Below are positions 10,148 to 19,854 of a stretch of DNA of 64,000 bases, piece after piece. The translations under genes and the position numbers were made by a program. The notes beneath the pieces are model-generated. The model searched no databases and was not told the origin of the DNA. It was given only the letters and a program-made list of their open reading frames with translations. Source of the stretch: Flavobacterium cutihirudinis (GTDB lineage Bacteria > Bacteroidota > Bacteroidia > Flavobacteriales > Flavobacteriaceae); the NCBI RefSeq assembly GCF_003385895.1, contig NZ_QRDQ01000009.1, positions 1 to 64,000 of the forward strand, in the 5' to 3' direction. Position 1 is the first letter of the stretch. Each line of letters opens with the position of its first letter.

Positions 10148-10182
10148 AAAAGGTGTTGCTTCAAAACGAAACAACACCTTTT
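10148..10182 (-). terminator. Rho-independent terminator after the SprB-repeat/OMP unit
   Basis: A 15-bp stem (AAAAGGTGTTGCTTC pairing with GAAACAACACCTTTT, one mismatch) encloses a 5-nt loop. On the minus strand it is followed by a T-rich tail. It starts 18 nt past the stop codon of the gene at 10201 and separates that unit from the sulfatase operon. Confidence 0.85.
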
Positions 10183-10200
10183 AATTTTAATTGTATTTTA

Positions 10201-11097
10201 TTAATTCTTCTTTTTAACGCCTTTCGGTTTACTTGCTGAGAATCCCAATTTTAGTTGAAATCCAGCAGAAAAATAATTACTTTTTTGTACAATCGTTTTA
10301 TTTTCAGAAACACCATTTGCCTGCGTATTTTCAATTCCGTTTGGGGCATACGTAACTATATTGAAGTTTTCAGTATTTTTTACCAAATCTGAAAATCCGT
10401 AGTCAGCAAAAATTCCTGTGTAAAGCTGTAAACCTTCTTTAAGTTTAAAGCTCAAGCCTGTTTCTAAACTTGCTAATAATGAAGTTTTAAGATCAACAGA
10501 AGTCTTGTCTTGCCAATTTTCTATTTTCCCAAATCCGTGTGATGGCAGATCATCAATCACAAGATCAATATCCGGATAATAACCGCTTAACTGCAATTCA
10601 TTGGCAGAAGCTTTTACATTTTGTTTTCCGGAAAATAAAATTTTTCCACCAAAACCCAAATACCACTGAGATTGGTTTGAAATTGCAGTTCTGTATTGTA
10701 AAAGTAACGGAATTGCAAAAGAAACAAAATGTTGTTTTTCCTGATATTTTTTTGGCGCGACTCTGTATTCGAATGCCGACATTTGATCATCAACTTCATT
10801 AGAATTGATGGTTATTCCTTCCTTTAACTTAAAAGTATTCTGATTGTAAAGAACATCAATACCTGAATTAATTCCCCAATTATTATTTAGGAAATAAGTG
10901 TAACCAAGTCCCAGACCTCCGCCAAATTCTAAATTTCCATTTCCTACGGCACTCTCATAAAGAATGCCAGACGAACCTCCGCTAAGTTTTATGTTAATTT
11001 CCTGTGCCTTTATAGAACTGCATAATAAAAATATCGCGATTGCTATTTTGATTTTCATTTTGATTTTAATTTTCATTGATCTTACACTAAAACTCAT
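10201..11097 (-). CDS. outer-membrane beta-barrel protein (PorT-like fold)
   Basis: 298 residues. A Lys-rich N-terminus and hydrophobic segment end at SSIKAQ. Alternating amphipathic strands rich in aromatic residues follow (GGGLGLGYTYFLNNNWGI, FAIPLLLQYRT, YLGFGGKILF), and the chain closes with FSAGFQLKLGFSASKP. This is the pattern of small Bacteroidota outer-membrane barrels (OMP_b-brl families). Met8 or Met14 are alternative starts. The ATG lies 1 nt past the stop codon of the giant SprB-repeat gene, so the two are cotranscribed and probably translationally coupled. A partner role in displaying or secreting that protein is an inference. It does not look like SprF/PorP. Confidence 0.75.
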   Translation of the reverse strand: MSFSVRSMKIKIKMKIKIAIAIFLLCSSIKAQEINIKLSGGSSGILYESAVGNGNLEFGGGLGLGYTYFLNNNWGINSGIDVLYNQNTFKLKEGITINSNEVDDQMSAFEYRVAPKKYQEKQHFVSFAIPLLLQYRTAISNQSQWYLGFGGKILFSGKQNVKASANELQLSGYYPDIDLVIDDLPSHGFGKIENWQDKTSVDLKTSLLASLETGLSFKLKEGLQLYTGIFADYGFSDLVKNTENFNIVTYAPNGIENTQANGVSENKTIVQKSNYFSAGFQLKLGFSASKPKGVKKKN

Positions 11098-11098
11098 T

Positions 11099-14000
11099 TT
11101 ATTTTACCAACAGATTAATCGTTTTTTGCTCGCCATTTGATAACGTAAGTAATACAATATAAATAGCGGTCTGTGAAGGTGCAATTATTTGATTCTGAGT
11201 TTTCACGTTAGAAACTGTCTGCACTAATTTCCCATTGATATCAAAAATAGTTATAACAGCATCTTTCAGTTGTGCCTCACTAAAATTACATTCTAAAGTA
11301 AATTCGCTTGACCATTTTACCGGGTTAGGATATATTTTCATACTATTTGAAAATACAATTCCATTGATTTGAAACAAGCAAGATTTAATTTTATTTCCGT
11401 CTTTATCTGTAGCTACAACATAGTAATTGCCATATAAAGCTTGATTTTCTTTAAAATACTGTTGGGTTGCACCCGAAATAGCAGTTCCGTTTTTATACCA
11501 TTGCCAAGAAACAAAGTCTTTGTTTTTATTATCAAAGAAAAGAACATCAGACCAGTGTTGTTTTATAAGTCCGCTCTGTGTAACTTCTACAGGTTTTAGG
11601 ACTGATAATGCCGGATTATGATTTTGATCTCCATTCTGAGATGCTGTAACCGAAGTGTATCCTGATTTTTTTATTGCTAAATTATTACCTGAAACCTCAG
11701 CAATATTGGTGTTCTCTACCGAATACGTTATTGGCAATCCACTGTTAGAAACTGCATTAAGATTTATATTATTTTCGGATTCGCATCCAATTTCTAAAAC
11801 TTGATTCCAAAAAATAACCTGATCGGCTTTGATAATTTCAAAAGCAGCACTTTTAAAAGCAATTTTGTAATTTTTGCCTGCATCAATTGTCCCCCCCTGA
11901 ATGTTGTATTTCCCAACATTTTCGCCTGCTTCTCGCGAAAGAGCTCCTGTTACAATTGCCTTTGTATCGCCATTTACAAGTCCTGAAACTGTATATCCAA
12001 AAACTGGATCAGTTGTACCAAAAACTTTCTGATGTTCCGCCGAAGCAGTAACAGTAAGCGTATATTTATCTGTGGTAAAACTAATTTCATTTCCGTAAGT
12101 CACAAATCCATTACTGTTTATTGCATAGGCTTTTACATAATAATTTGTATTTCCTTTTAAGCTCACCAGCGTAGTACTGATTGATCCTAATGTACTACCT
12201 ACAACAATCTTACTATCTGTTATTAGCGGATTTGCTTTAAGCGAATAAACAAATCCTGTTTCTGTCAAACATTTTCCATCGTTAGTTTCTGACGAAATTG
12301 TTCCAGAAACCACTGCTTCAGAAACCGTTATATTTGATGCGGCTAATGTATTTACTGCGAATGACGCACCTTCTTCAATTTCGACAGTTTTTGTAATAGA
12401 ACAAGAATTTGCATCCGTTATTGTTACAGAATATGTTCCCGGCGCAAGTCCAGTTGCTGTAGCTTTATTTCCCGCTTTTGATGACCACAAGTACACATAA
12501 GGTTCAATTCCTCCACTAACATTTACAGATGCAGTTCCATCGTTTCCTTTATAACAAGATACGTTGGTTTTTGAAGTCACAGCTTCCAGTAATTTTGGTT
12601 CAGTGATAGTAAAACTTTGTGTTGCTGTACAATTTTTTTCATCGCTAACAGTTACTGTATAAATTCCCGCGCTAAGCCCTGAAGCTGTTGCTGCATTCCC
12701 GCCAGATGGAGACCATTTATAAGTATATAAGCCTGTTCCGCCAGTTACATTCACTGTCGCTGAGCCTGTATTCCCACCATGACAAGCGATATTGGTTTGA
12801 GGACCAACTGATACTACTAAAGCATCTGGTTCCGTAATCGTAAAACTTTGTGTTGCTGTACAATCATTTTCGTCGCTAACAGTTACTGTATAAATTCCCG
12901 CGCTAAGCCCTGAAGCTGTTGCTGCATTCCCACCAGATGGAGACCATGAATATTTATACAAACCTGTTCCGCCACTTACATTCACTGTCGCTGAGCCTGT
13001 ATTCCCACCATGACAAGCAATATTGGTTTGAGGACCAACTGATGCTACCAAAGCATCTGGTTCTGTAATAGTAAAACTTTGTGTTGTTGTACAATCATTT
13101 TCGTCGCTAACCGTTACTGTATAAGTTCCGGCACTAAGTCCTGAAGCTGTTGCTGCATTCCCACCAGATGGAGACCATTTATAAGTATATAAACCTGTTC
13201 CGCCCGTTACAACTACAGATGCCGATCCTGTATTCCCACCATGACAAGCGATGTTGGTTTGAGGACCAACTGATGCTACTAAAGCATCTGGTTCCGTAAT
13301 CGTAAAACTTTGAGTTGTTGTACAATCATTTTCGTCGCTAACCGTTACTGTGTAAGTTCCGGCGCTAAGTCCTGAAGCTGTTGCAGCATTCCCTCCAGAT
13401 GGAGACCATTTATAAGTATATAAACCTGTTCCGCCAGTTACAACTACAGATGCCGATCCTGTTGTTGCACCGTGGCATAATAAATTAGTTTGAGATGGTG
13501 TAACTGCTAAAGCTGACGGTTCAATAATTGTAAAATTTTTCACAATAGAGCAACCATTTCCAGCACTAATCAGTACAGAATAATTCCCTGCAGCAAGACT
13601 ACTTGCGGTAGCATCCGAACCACCAGTCGGTGACCAAACATAGGTAAAAGGCCCCGGTGTCCCAGAAGCGACTACCGTAGCTGAACCTGTGTGAGCACCA
13701 TTACATAAAATATCATTTTGACTTGTAATAGCAACTAAAGTGTTGGTTGTAGTAATAAAAACGTTTTTGGTAAGTGTGCATCCGTTAGCATCTGTGATTA
13801 CACAAGAATAACTGCCAGCAGCTAATCCCGTTGCTATTGCTGATGTTTGACCCGAAGACCATAAATAAGAATAAGGACTTACACCACCGCTAACACTTAC
13901 AACTGCCTGACCACCTGATGCACAGGTCGCATTTATTTGAGATGTTGAAGCGCTTAAGGCAGCAGGCTCACCGATAGTAACTGATTCTATTACAAAACAA

Positions 14001-16543
14001 CCATTAGAATCAGTGACTTTACAATTATAAATTCCAGCTTTCAAACCAATTGCTGTTGCTGCGGTACCTCCAGAAGGTGACCATAGGTAAGAATACGTTT
14101 TACTTCCACCTACTGGAACTGCAGTTGCAGTTCCTGTTGCTCCACCGTTACATAATACATCTGTTTTACTAAATGACAATGTCAAAGGTGCAGGTTCATC
14201 TATTATAACGCTTACTTTGCCTGTACATGAATTTCCATCTGTAATAGTGACCGTATAAGTACCCTTTGAAAGTCCTGAAGCAGTAGCTTCATTGCCACCA
14301 GTAGGTACCCATACATATGTGTATGAACCTACTCCACCTGAAGGTGTTACAGTTGCGGATCCGTTTGTTCCTCCACTACAAGAAACATCTGTTTTTACTA
14401 TTGTACCAGATATTTTTTCAGGTCCATCCACTTCAACAGTCTCAACTAAAGTACATCCTTTTGCATCTGTAATTGTACAAGTATAATTGCCGGCAGCAAG
14501 TCCATAAGCGACTGATCCTGTTCCACCAGAAGGTGCCCATGAATAAGAGTAAGAAGGGCTTCCTCCTGATACCGCTACACTTGCACTACCATTTGCTCCT
14601 CCAAAACAGCTAACTCCCACTGATGCCGTAGTTGCTGAAAGGACACTTCCTGGTTGATCGATAGTAAAATCCTGAATTGCTGTACAACCATTTTCATCTG
14701 TAATAGTAACACGATAATCTCCTGCTGTTAATTCGGTTGCTGTAGCACCTACACCTCCAGACGGCGACCAAGCGTAAGAATAAGAACCCGTTCCGCCCGT
14801 TACATTTACAGTGGCTGATCCTGTTGCTTCTCCATGACAATTTACATGAATGATTGTTCCTTGAGAAGCTGCCAATGGATTTAAAGGTTCTTCAATTGTA
14901 AAACTTTTTGTTGCCGTACAAGAATTTTCATCAGTAATGGTAACCGTGTATGTTCCTGCTTTTAGTCCTGAGGCTGTTGCTGCATCTCCACCAGATGGAG
15001 ACCATTTATAAGTATATAAACCTGTTCCGCCAGTTGCACTAACTGTAACTGATCCTGTATTTGCGCCATAACACGCAACATTTGTCTGAGACTCTTTTGA
15101 TATTACAATTGGTTCTGGATTTTTAATTGCGAAACTCTCCGTTATTGAACAATAATTTGCATCGGTCACGGTTACTGTATATGTTCCTGCTCTAAGTCCC
15201 GAAGCTGTTGCTCCGTTCCCGCCAGAAGGTGACCAAGAATAATCATATGCTCCAGTTCCTCCTGTTACACTTACTGAAATAGATCCATCAGCATCACCGT
15301 TACAAGTTGGATTCGTTTTTGTTGGCGTAATCACGAAAGCCTCTGGCCCGGAAACTGTATATGTTTTGTTTACTATACAGCCAGTCGGAGTAGTTATAGC
15401 TACTGTATAATCTCCTGCTGTTAATCCTGTTCTGTTTTGTGTAGTTATTCCATTACCCCAATCATAAGTGTAATTATCATTTGTTGGAAGAGTTAATGTG
15501 ATTTCTCCATTACTTCCGCCATAACATCTAACATTCGTAATTGCCGCTGTGGGCTCAATCAGATTAAACTTTATATTTCCTCGTGACTGACCTCTTTCTT
15601 CTGCAATACGAAATTCAACTGTACTATTACTGTCTAAGAAACCGTGCCAAACATTTGTATGTCCCTCACAACATTTATCATCACTATATTCCAGTTGGCC
15701 ATTCACATATAGTCTAATCCAATCATCGTGCATTGGAATATCAATTGTATAATATCCGCAAGGAAATCCTTGTCTTTTCGCGCTCCAGGAATGATTATCA
15801 CCATTTACTTTGCATCCTTGGTAACCTGGAACAGAAGAAGGAACATCATAATCTGCAAAATAATCTTCAGAATTAAAATTTAATCCGCTAGCTGTAAAAT
15901 AGCCTGAATAATCGGATTGCCAAGCTAGACTATTATAGGTACCTTCATTCCATGCATATACATTCCAAACATTATCACCAAAAACAGTAGGATCACCTAC
16001 CGGAGTTGTGGGGTTAAGACTAATATTAACACTGCCCGTAGTGCTACAACCATTATAAATATCTGTTGCAGTTACGGTATATGTTCCCGCAGCCAAACCC
16101 GTCACAGATTGGGTTAATTGTGCTGGTTCTGTATTCCATTTATATCTATAATACCCCGTGCCACCTTTTACTGCAACTGTTGCTGAACCGCTTACAGCGC
16201 CGCCACAAGAGGAATTCGTCTGGACAGCTATTGCCTCTAGTTCTCCGAGACATGGCATTACTGTGATACTTGCATAGTTCATCTGACCTATGTCATCAAA
16301 GACAGTTACAGAATATTCATTTCCTTCAATTAAATCAGATATGGTTTTAGTCGTTTCACCAGTTGACCATGAATACCGATAAGGAGGAAAAAGTTCCTCA
16401 TCAATATTGACAGTAAGCGAGCCCAGTGGCGAAAGTGGACTCATATCTGTTCTGTCTATGGTAAATGAAAGTTGCCCAAACATATTGGCTGAGGCAAAGA
16501 GAACGAAAATAAATGTAAAAATTAAATGTAGTTTTTTCTTCAT
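11099..16543 (-). CDS. giant SprB-repeat protein with type IX secretion sorting domain
   Basis: 1,814 residues, exported by Sec (signal peptide ends NMFGQ) and then by the type IX system. Order: N-terminal beta region; one SprB repeat (about 105-185); a Trp/Cys-rich module (about 190-330; WNVYAWNEG, CKVNGDNHSWSAKRQGFPCG, WIRLYVNGQLEY) resembling a carbohydrate-binding or PA14-like domain; one degenerate repeat; then 13 SprB repeats of about 77 residues (roughly 395-1395) with the core C-xG-x(5)GS-x(8)GGTG-YxYxWSPSGG-ATASGL-AGTYTVTVTD-xxC. Next come an FN3-like unit, an MBG-type domain, a Big-like Ig unit, and the C-terminal type A sorting domain (MKIYPNPV... ending NLLVK). SprB-type proteins are surface adhesins in gliding Flavobacteria. 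The shape suggests a cell-surface adhesin or glycan binder, but the ligand is unknown. Confidence 0.92.
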   Translation of the reverse strand: MKKKLHLIFTFIFVLFASANMFGQLSFTIDRTDMSPLSPLGSLTVNIDEELFPPYRYSWSTGETTKTISDLIEGNEYSVTVFDDIGQMNYASITVMPCLGELEAIAVQTNSSCGGAVSGSATVAVKGGTGYYRYKWNTEPAQLTQSVTGLAAGTYTVTATDIYNGCSTTGSVNISLNPTTPVGDPTVFGDNVWNVYAWNEGTYNSLAWQSDYSGYFTASGLNFNSEDYFADYDVPSSVPGYQGCKVNGDNHSWSAKRQGFPCGYYTIDIPMHDDWIRLYVNGQLEYSDDKCCEGHTNVWHGFLDSNSTVEFRIAEERGQSRGNIKFNLIEPTAAITNVRCYGGSNGEITLTLPTNDNYTYDWGNGITTQNRTGLTAGDYTVAITTPTGCIVNKTYTVSGPEAFVITPTKTNPTCNGDADGSISVSVTGGTGAYDYSWSPSGGNGATASGLRAGTYTVTVTDANYCSITESFAIKNPEPIVISKESQTNVACYGANTGSVTVSATGGTGLYTYKWSPSGGDAATASGLKAGTYTVTITDENSCTATKSFTIEEPLNPLAASQGTIIHVNCHGEATGSATVNVTGGTGSYSYAWSPSGGVGATATELTAGDYRVTITDENGCTAIQDFTIDQPGSVLSATTASVGVSCFGGANGSASVAVSGGSPSYSYSWAPSGGTGSVAYGLAAGNYTCTITDAKGCTLVETVEVDGPEKISGTIVKTDVSCSGGTNGSATVTPSGGVGSYTYVWVPTGGNEATASGLSKGTYTVTITDGNSCTGKVSVIIDEPAPLTLSFSKTDVLCNGGATGTATAVPVGGSKTYSYLWSPSGGTAATAIGLKAGIYNCKVTDSNGCFVIESVTIGEPAALSASTSQINATCASGGQAVVSVSGGVSPYSYLWSSGQTSAIATGLAAGSYSCVITDANGCTLTKNVFITTTNTLVAITSQNDILCNGAHTGSATVVASGTPGPFTYVWSPTGGSDATASSLAAGNYSVLISAGNGCSIVKNFTIIEPSALAVTPSQTNLLCHGATTGSASVVVTGGTGLYTYKWSPSGGNAATASGLSAGTYTVTVSDENDCTTTQSFTITEPDALVASVGPQTNIACHGGNTGSASVVVTGGTGLYTYKWSPSGGNAATASGLSAGTYTVTVSDENDCTTTQSFTITEPDALVASVGPQTNIACHGGNTGSATVNVSGGTGLYKYSWSPSGGNAATASGLSAGIYTVTVSDENDCTATQSFTITEPDALVVSVGPQTNIACHGGNTGSATVNVTGGTGLYTYKWSPSGGNAATASGLSAGIYTVTVSDEKNCTATQSFTITEPKLLEAVTSKTNVSCYKGNDGTASVNVSGGIEPYVYLWSSKAGNKATATGLAPGTYSVTITDANSCSITKTVEIEEGASFAVNTLAASNITVSEAVVSGTISSETNDGKCLTETGFVYSLKANPLITDSKIVVGSTLGSISTTLVSLKGNTNYYVKAYAINSNGFVTYGNEISFTTDKYTLTVTASAEHQKVFGTTDPVFGYTVSGLVNGDTKAIVTGALSREAGENVGKYNIQGGTIDAGKNYKIAFKSAAFEIIKADQVIFWNQVLEIGCESENNINLNAVSNSGLPITYSVENTNIAEVSGNNLAIKKSGYTSVTASQNGDQNHNPALSVLKPVEVTQSGLIKQHWSDVLFFDNKNKDFVSWQWYKNGTAISGATQQYFKENQALYGNYYVVATDKDGNKIKSCLFQINGIVFSNSMKIYPNPVKWSSEFTLECNFSEAQLKDAVITIFDINGKLVQTVSNVKTQNQIIAPSQTAIYIVLLTLSNGEQKTINLLVK
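12589..13513 (-). repeat. four near-identical 231-bp tandem SprB repeats
   Basis: Inside the SprB-repeat gene, four consecutive 77-codon units are nearly identical at DNA level (shared blocks such as CCACCATGACAAGC and GATGGAGACCA recur every 231 bp). The other nine repeats have drifted apart. This indicates recent tandem duplication or gene conversion and a region likely to vary in copy number between strains. Boundaries are approximate. Confidence 0.85.
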
Positions 16544-16672
16544 ATTTTGGGGTTAGTTTATTCTTTTTGGATATAAAACACTGATAAAAAAGAATCAATA
16601 CATTTCTTGGCTATATCCTTTTTTATAAAAATATAGGCTTGTTTTAAAAAAATAGTAATGAAACTTTGCGCG

Positions 16673-16699
16673 CAAAATTAGATAAGTGGAGAAGTTCAA
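16673..16699 (-). promoter_or_regulatory. candidate promoter of the SprB-repeat/OMP operon
   Basis: The minus strand has TAATTTTG (16673-16680), an exact TAnnTTTG box. A TTG/TTTTG element at 16697-16699 lies 16 nt upstream, shorter than the usual 17-20. This would give a 5' leader of about 120 nt before the ATG at 16543. The remainder of 16544-16786 shows nothing else convincing. Confidence 0.4.
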
Positions 16700-16786
16700 A
16701 AGCACTCCAAAAAGTTTTGGCAATAAAAATCTATAGCCCAAAAAGTTTTTTAAGGATGGAAAATAGAAGAGAAATAAAAAAAGATT

Positions 16787-17902
16787 TTAAACTGCAATCT
16801 CAAATTCCTGCTTTTGCAGTTCAGACGGCAGAATACCATGATATTTTTTAAAAGCTGCAGTAAATTTGCTGGTATTTTCGTAACCCAGTTTATACGAAAT
16901 CTCTTTGATCAAAAGTTTGTTTTCAATGATAAGTTCTTTGGCCAGCAACATTTGTTTTTCTTGGAAATATTTGTAAATAGGTTTTCCAAAAAATTGTTTG
17001 AATTCTGATTTAAGTTTACTTTCAGAAATTTTAAATTTTTCTGCCAACCAATCTATTCCCGGAAATTTATCATATAGATTGCTGGTTAAATAGTTTTCTA
17101 CTTTATTGATACTAAATTTATCTTTATAATCAATTGCAAAATGCTTCTCGATCACTTGCTGGTCGATGCAAATCTTCAAAAAGTCAAAAATTAAATTTAA
17201 GGTACAAAGTTTAAACTGCAGAAAATCGATATGGCTTGCTTCATTATTCATATTCATAACCTCATCAAAAATGTTGAAGTTTTTCACTACTTCTTCATTT
17301 TCGTTAAGCGGCCAGGCGATGTAAGGTTCATCAGATGAGATAAACTTATTTAATCCGGCTTCTGAAAATAAACTGTTTTGAACCAGATTTTTCTGCAACC
17401 ATTCTTCATTAAAATACAAGGTGATGTATTTATTGTTGGCACCTTTAAAATTTAAATCACAATTACGTTCTTTTGGTTTAAAAAATGTCCAACTGTAATT
17501 TGAAAAGCACAATTGTTTTTCACAAATATCTGTCTCGATTACTGCCTTATTGGTAACATTATTAAGACTAAGCATATAATAGCCTTTGTCTTCCATTTTC
17601 ATTTCTTCGGGATTATCATAAACAAGATCAAAAGCCACATTGGTTTTGTATTTCATTTTTGAATAAATAACCCAAAGTCCTTCTTCTAATTCTTGATAAT
17701 TGAAGCCACCTTCACAAAATGGTGTATTGGCAAAAATGCTCTGCTTAACTTTATTGTGTTTTATAAATGGATAGTTGGCAAAACTATCTACAAGCGCTTG
17801 TGGGGATTTACTGCTGTAAGGAAGATGATAGAAACCGTCGCTGTACGTAAAAAAGTACTGCTTAAACTGATTGAGCCATTTCTTTAATGTTTTTTGGAGC
17901 AT
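16787..17902 (-). CDS. AraC-family transcriptional regulator
   Basis: 371 residues. The C-terminal third is a two-helix-turn-helix AraC domain: IDWLAEKFKISESKLKSEFKQFFGKPIYKYFQEKQMLLAKELI, then ISYKLGYENTSKFTAAFKKYHGILPSELQ. The N-terminal 250 residues have no recognised ligand domain and are AT-rich, as common in Bacteroidota AraC proteins that sense small molecules or host/plant signals. It is a single-gene unit, convergent with nothing, behind the SprB-repeat operon. An exact Bacteroidota promoter lies just in front of the ATG. Its targets cannot be inferred; the nearest candidates are the SprB-repeat operon and the DUF1826/cyclodeaminase genes. Confidence 0.88.
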   Translation of the reverse strand: MLQKTLKKWLNQFKQYFFTYSDGFYHLPYSSKSPQALVDSFANYPFIKHNKVKQSIFANTPFCEGGFNYQELEEGLWVIYSKMKYKTNVAFDLVYDNPEEMKMEDKGYYMLSLNNVTNKAVIETDICEKQLCFSNYSWTFFKPKERNCDLNFKGANNKYITLYFNEEWLQKNLVQNSLFSEAGLNKFISSDEPYIAWPLNENEEVVKNFNIFDEVMNMNNEASHIDFLQFKLCTLNLIFDFLKICIDQQVIEKHFAIDYKDKFSINKVENYLTSNLYDKFPGIDWLAEKFKISESKLKSEFKQFFGKPIYKYFQEKQMLLAKELIIENKLLIKEISYKLGYENTSKFTAAFKKYHGILPSELQKQEFEIAV

Positions 17903-17910
17903 TTCGACGC

Positions 17911-17940
17911 CAAAGATAAAATTTATTTAAAGTTTACCAA
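17911..17940 (-). promoter_or_regulatory. promoter of the AraC-family gene, nearly leaderless
   Basis: The minus strand shows TTG (17938-17940), a 19-nt spacer and TATCTTTG (17911-17918), an exact consensus match. The ATG is at 17902, so transcription starting 4-7 nt past the TTTG would leave a leader of only a few bases. No later Met sits close enough to be a plausible alternative start. Confidence 0.7.
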
Positions 17941-18067
17941 ATCCTTATAAAGCTAAAAATCTGAAATAAAACAATAATTAAAGTACTCTTAATGAGCAAT
18001 TCAATAAATGGAATTTTAGATAATTTAACTAAACGATTTTTCCTATATTCATTACTCAACAACTTCC

Positions 18068-18766
18068 CTAGCAAATCAACAGTAACCGATATTCACCTTC
18101 ATTTTCTATTGGCGCTCTGTGAATACACGGTAGAACTTGCTGTTTTGGATGATCTACAGCCAGTCGCCAAAGATGTCCTAAACCTAAATTAATCGGTTCT
18201 GCATCTGCATGTAACTGATAATGCAAGTCAAAATAATTTTCCTTCAGAAAGCTTTCGAATCCTTCTGCTGGACCATCATAAAGTTCTTTTAGCTTTGCCC
18301 TGATTTCCGGAATTAAGATTTTTTGCTCTGCTTGCGAATTAGAAACAATATCACTTGCAGCTCCGTGATAGGTACATAAAAAAGTATCTGTCGCGATAGG
18401 CGAACGATCAACATGAAACGAATACACATCGGTTGATATGAAATCAAATTCATCATCACGTTCGTAACACTTTAGTAAATTAAGAGAGGGTGAAGCTCCA
18501 AAATCAGTTAATAATTGCAAATCATTTAAGATTATATCCCTTGCTATATTTCCTTTTTCTGATAGTTCGAGTGCAATTAGATCTTCGGGAGAAACTTCCG
18601 TTATATTTTCTTTTAAAGACAACCTGGCAACAATCTCATTAAAATCGCCATCCAAATTTCTGTACCAGCATAACGCATTCATTTCACCTTTGAAATCTGT
18701 ATTTACAAGTTCAGAGAAAGTAGATACCATTGCAATTTGGCTGCTGTCAGAAAATGTATTGCTCAT
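18068..18766 (-). CDS. DUF1826 family protein
   Basis: 232 residues, cytosolic. It matches the DUF1826 pattern: CWYRNLDGDFNEIV near residue 33, FHVDRSPIATDTFLCTYHGAASD in the middle, a HYQLHADAEPINLGLGHLWRL segment, and a Cys/His motif CIHRAP close to the C-terminus. The conserved His, Asp and Cys residues would suit metal binding. In proteobacteria the family tends to occur near zinc-homeostasis genes; that association is recalled, and nothing here supports or excludes it. It ends shortly before the AraC promoter and follows the cyclodeaminase-family gene after an 85-nt gap, so the two may be cotranscribed. Confidence 0.7.
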   Translation of the reverse strand: MSNTFSDSSQIAMVSTFSELVNTDFKGEMNALCWYRNLDGDFNEIVARLSLKENITEVSPEDLIALELSEKGNIARDIILNDLQLLTDFGASPSLNLLKCYERDDEFDFISTDVYSFHVDRSPIATDTFLCTYHGAASDIVSNSQAEQKILIPEIRAKLKELYDGPAEGFESFLKENYFDLHYQLHADAEPINLGLGHLWRLAVDHPKQQVLPCIHRAPIENEGEYRLLLIC

Positions 18767-18851
18767 AGAATGATAAAAAAAAATCGTGTCGCAATTTAGA
18801 AAAATATTACGAAATGCCTTAAACTACGAAGGTTCATTTTCTCCCACTCTA

Positions 18852-19826
18852 TTAGATCTTTTTTTGTGCTTCTAAATTGTATTCTTCATAAAAATATCCA
18901 GCTGCAACAAGATCTTCTAAAGCGTGTCCAACTGATTTAAAGTAGGTAATTTCAGTATCAGATGTTCTGCCGGTTTTTGTATTACTGCAGAGCTCAAACA
19001 AATCTGCTTTAATGGTTTCTTTTGTGATAATTCCATTAGTCAGCGGAATCAAAATATCACCGCTTTCCTTAAGTCCGCCTTGATAGGTATCTAGAAACAG
19101 ACTTGATTTTAAAACCGCTTCATCATCGGCCTCACGCATGTCTTTTTTGTACGCTCCAACGAGATCTAAATGCTGTCCTGGTTTCAGCCATTTTCCAAAA
19201 ACAAGCGGTACAGGTGATAAAGTCGCTGTCGAAATAATATCAACTTGAGAAACAACTTCCTCTATAGTTGAAACTGGTTTACAAGTAAACGAAGAATTTT
19301 TGAGTGCATCGCAGACCAATTGTGCTTTTTCTATAGTTCTTCCCCAAACGTAAACCTCTTTTATAGGCCTCACACTTGCATGCGCCTGAATTAAATTAAT
19401 AGCCAATGCTCCTGTGCCAATCATCAACATAGACGAAGCATCTTTTCTCGAAAGATAACTGCTTGCTAAAGCAGATGTTGCAGCAGTACGTTTTCCTGTT
19501 AGTGATTTTGCATCAAGAATTGCTTTTATGTTTCCTTTGTGTCCATCGAGATAAATATAAGTTCCTTGAATTGAAGGCAAATCATATTTACCATTATTAG
19601 GGCTTACCGTAACTATTTTTACTCCTAAATCTTTACCCGATTGAAACGCCGGCATTAGCAACAATGTCGAATCTTTGCCTTCCTCTGGATTTGGAAAATC
19701 ATGATGATGGCGCATAGGCACTTCTATAGCCGAATTCGAAAACCCTGTTCGAAGTCTTTCTATAAGTTCTTTAAAATTACATTTTTCTTCTATGAAATGA
19801 TCTGAAATAAGTTGTATTGGTTCCAT
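18852..19826 (-). CDS. ornithine cyclodeaminase / mu-crystallin family protein
   Basis: 324 residues. The Rossmann segment MLMIGTGALAINLIQAHASV binds NAD(P). Flanking elements fit the family: MPAFQSGKDLGVKIVTVSP, TGKRTAATSALASSYLSR, DIISTATLSPVPLV, GQHLDLVGAYKKDMREAD and FKSVGHALEDLVAA. Members include ornithine cyclodeaminase, alanine dehydrogenase and ketimine (pyrroline- or piperideine-2-carboxylate) reductases. The sequence alone does not separate these. It precedes the DUF1826 gene on the same strand. A long inverted repeat (19855-19961) lies in front of its ATG. Confidence 0.8.
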   Translation of the reverse strand: MEPIQLISDHFIEEKCNFKELIERLRTGFSNSAIEVPMRHHHDFPNPEEGKDSTLLLMPAFQSGKDLGVKIVTVSPNNGKYDLPSIQGTYIYLDGHKGNIKAILDAKSLTGKRTAATSALASSYLSRKDASSMLMIGTGALAINLIQAHASVRPIKEVYVWGRTIEKAQLVCDALKNSSFTCKPVSTIEEVVSQVDIISTATLSPVPLVFGKWLKPGQHLDLVGAYKKDMREADDEAVLKSSLFLDTYQGGLKESGDILIPLTNGIITKETIKADLFELCSNTKTGRTSDTEITYFKSVGHALEDLVAAGYFYEEYNLEAQKKI

Positions 19827-19854
19827 GTATTCTGTTCAAATTTTATTAAAAATA

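Noticed and set aside
12589..15400. Regularly spaced repeats suggestive of a CRISPR array
   Set aside because: The repeats are 231-bp in-frame coding units of SprB domains, with no short repeat-spacer structure and no cas genes.
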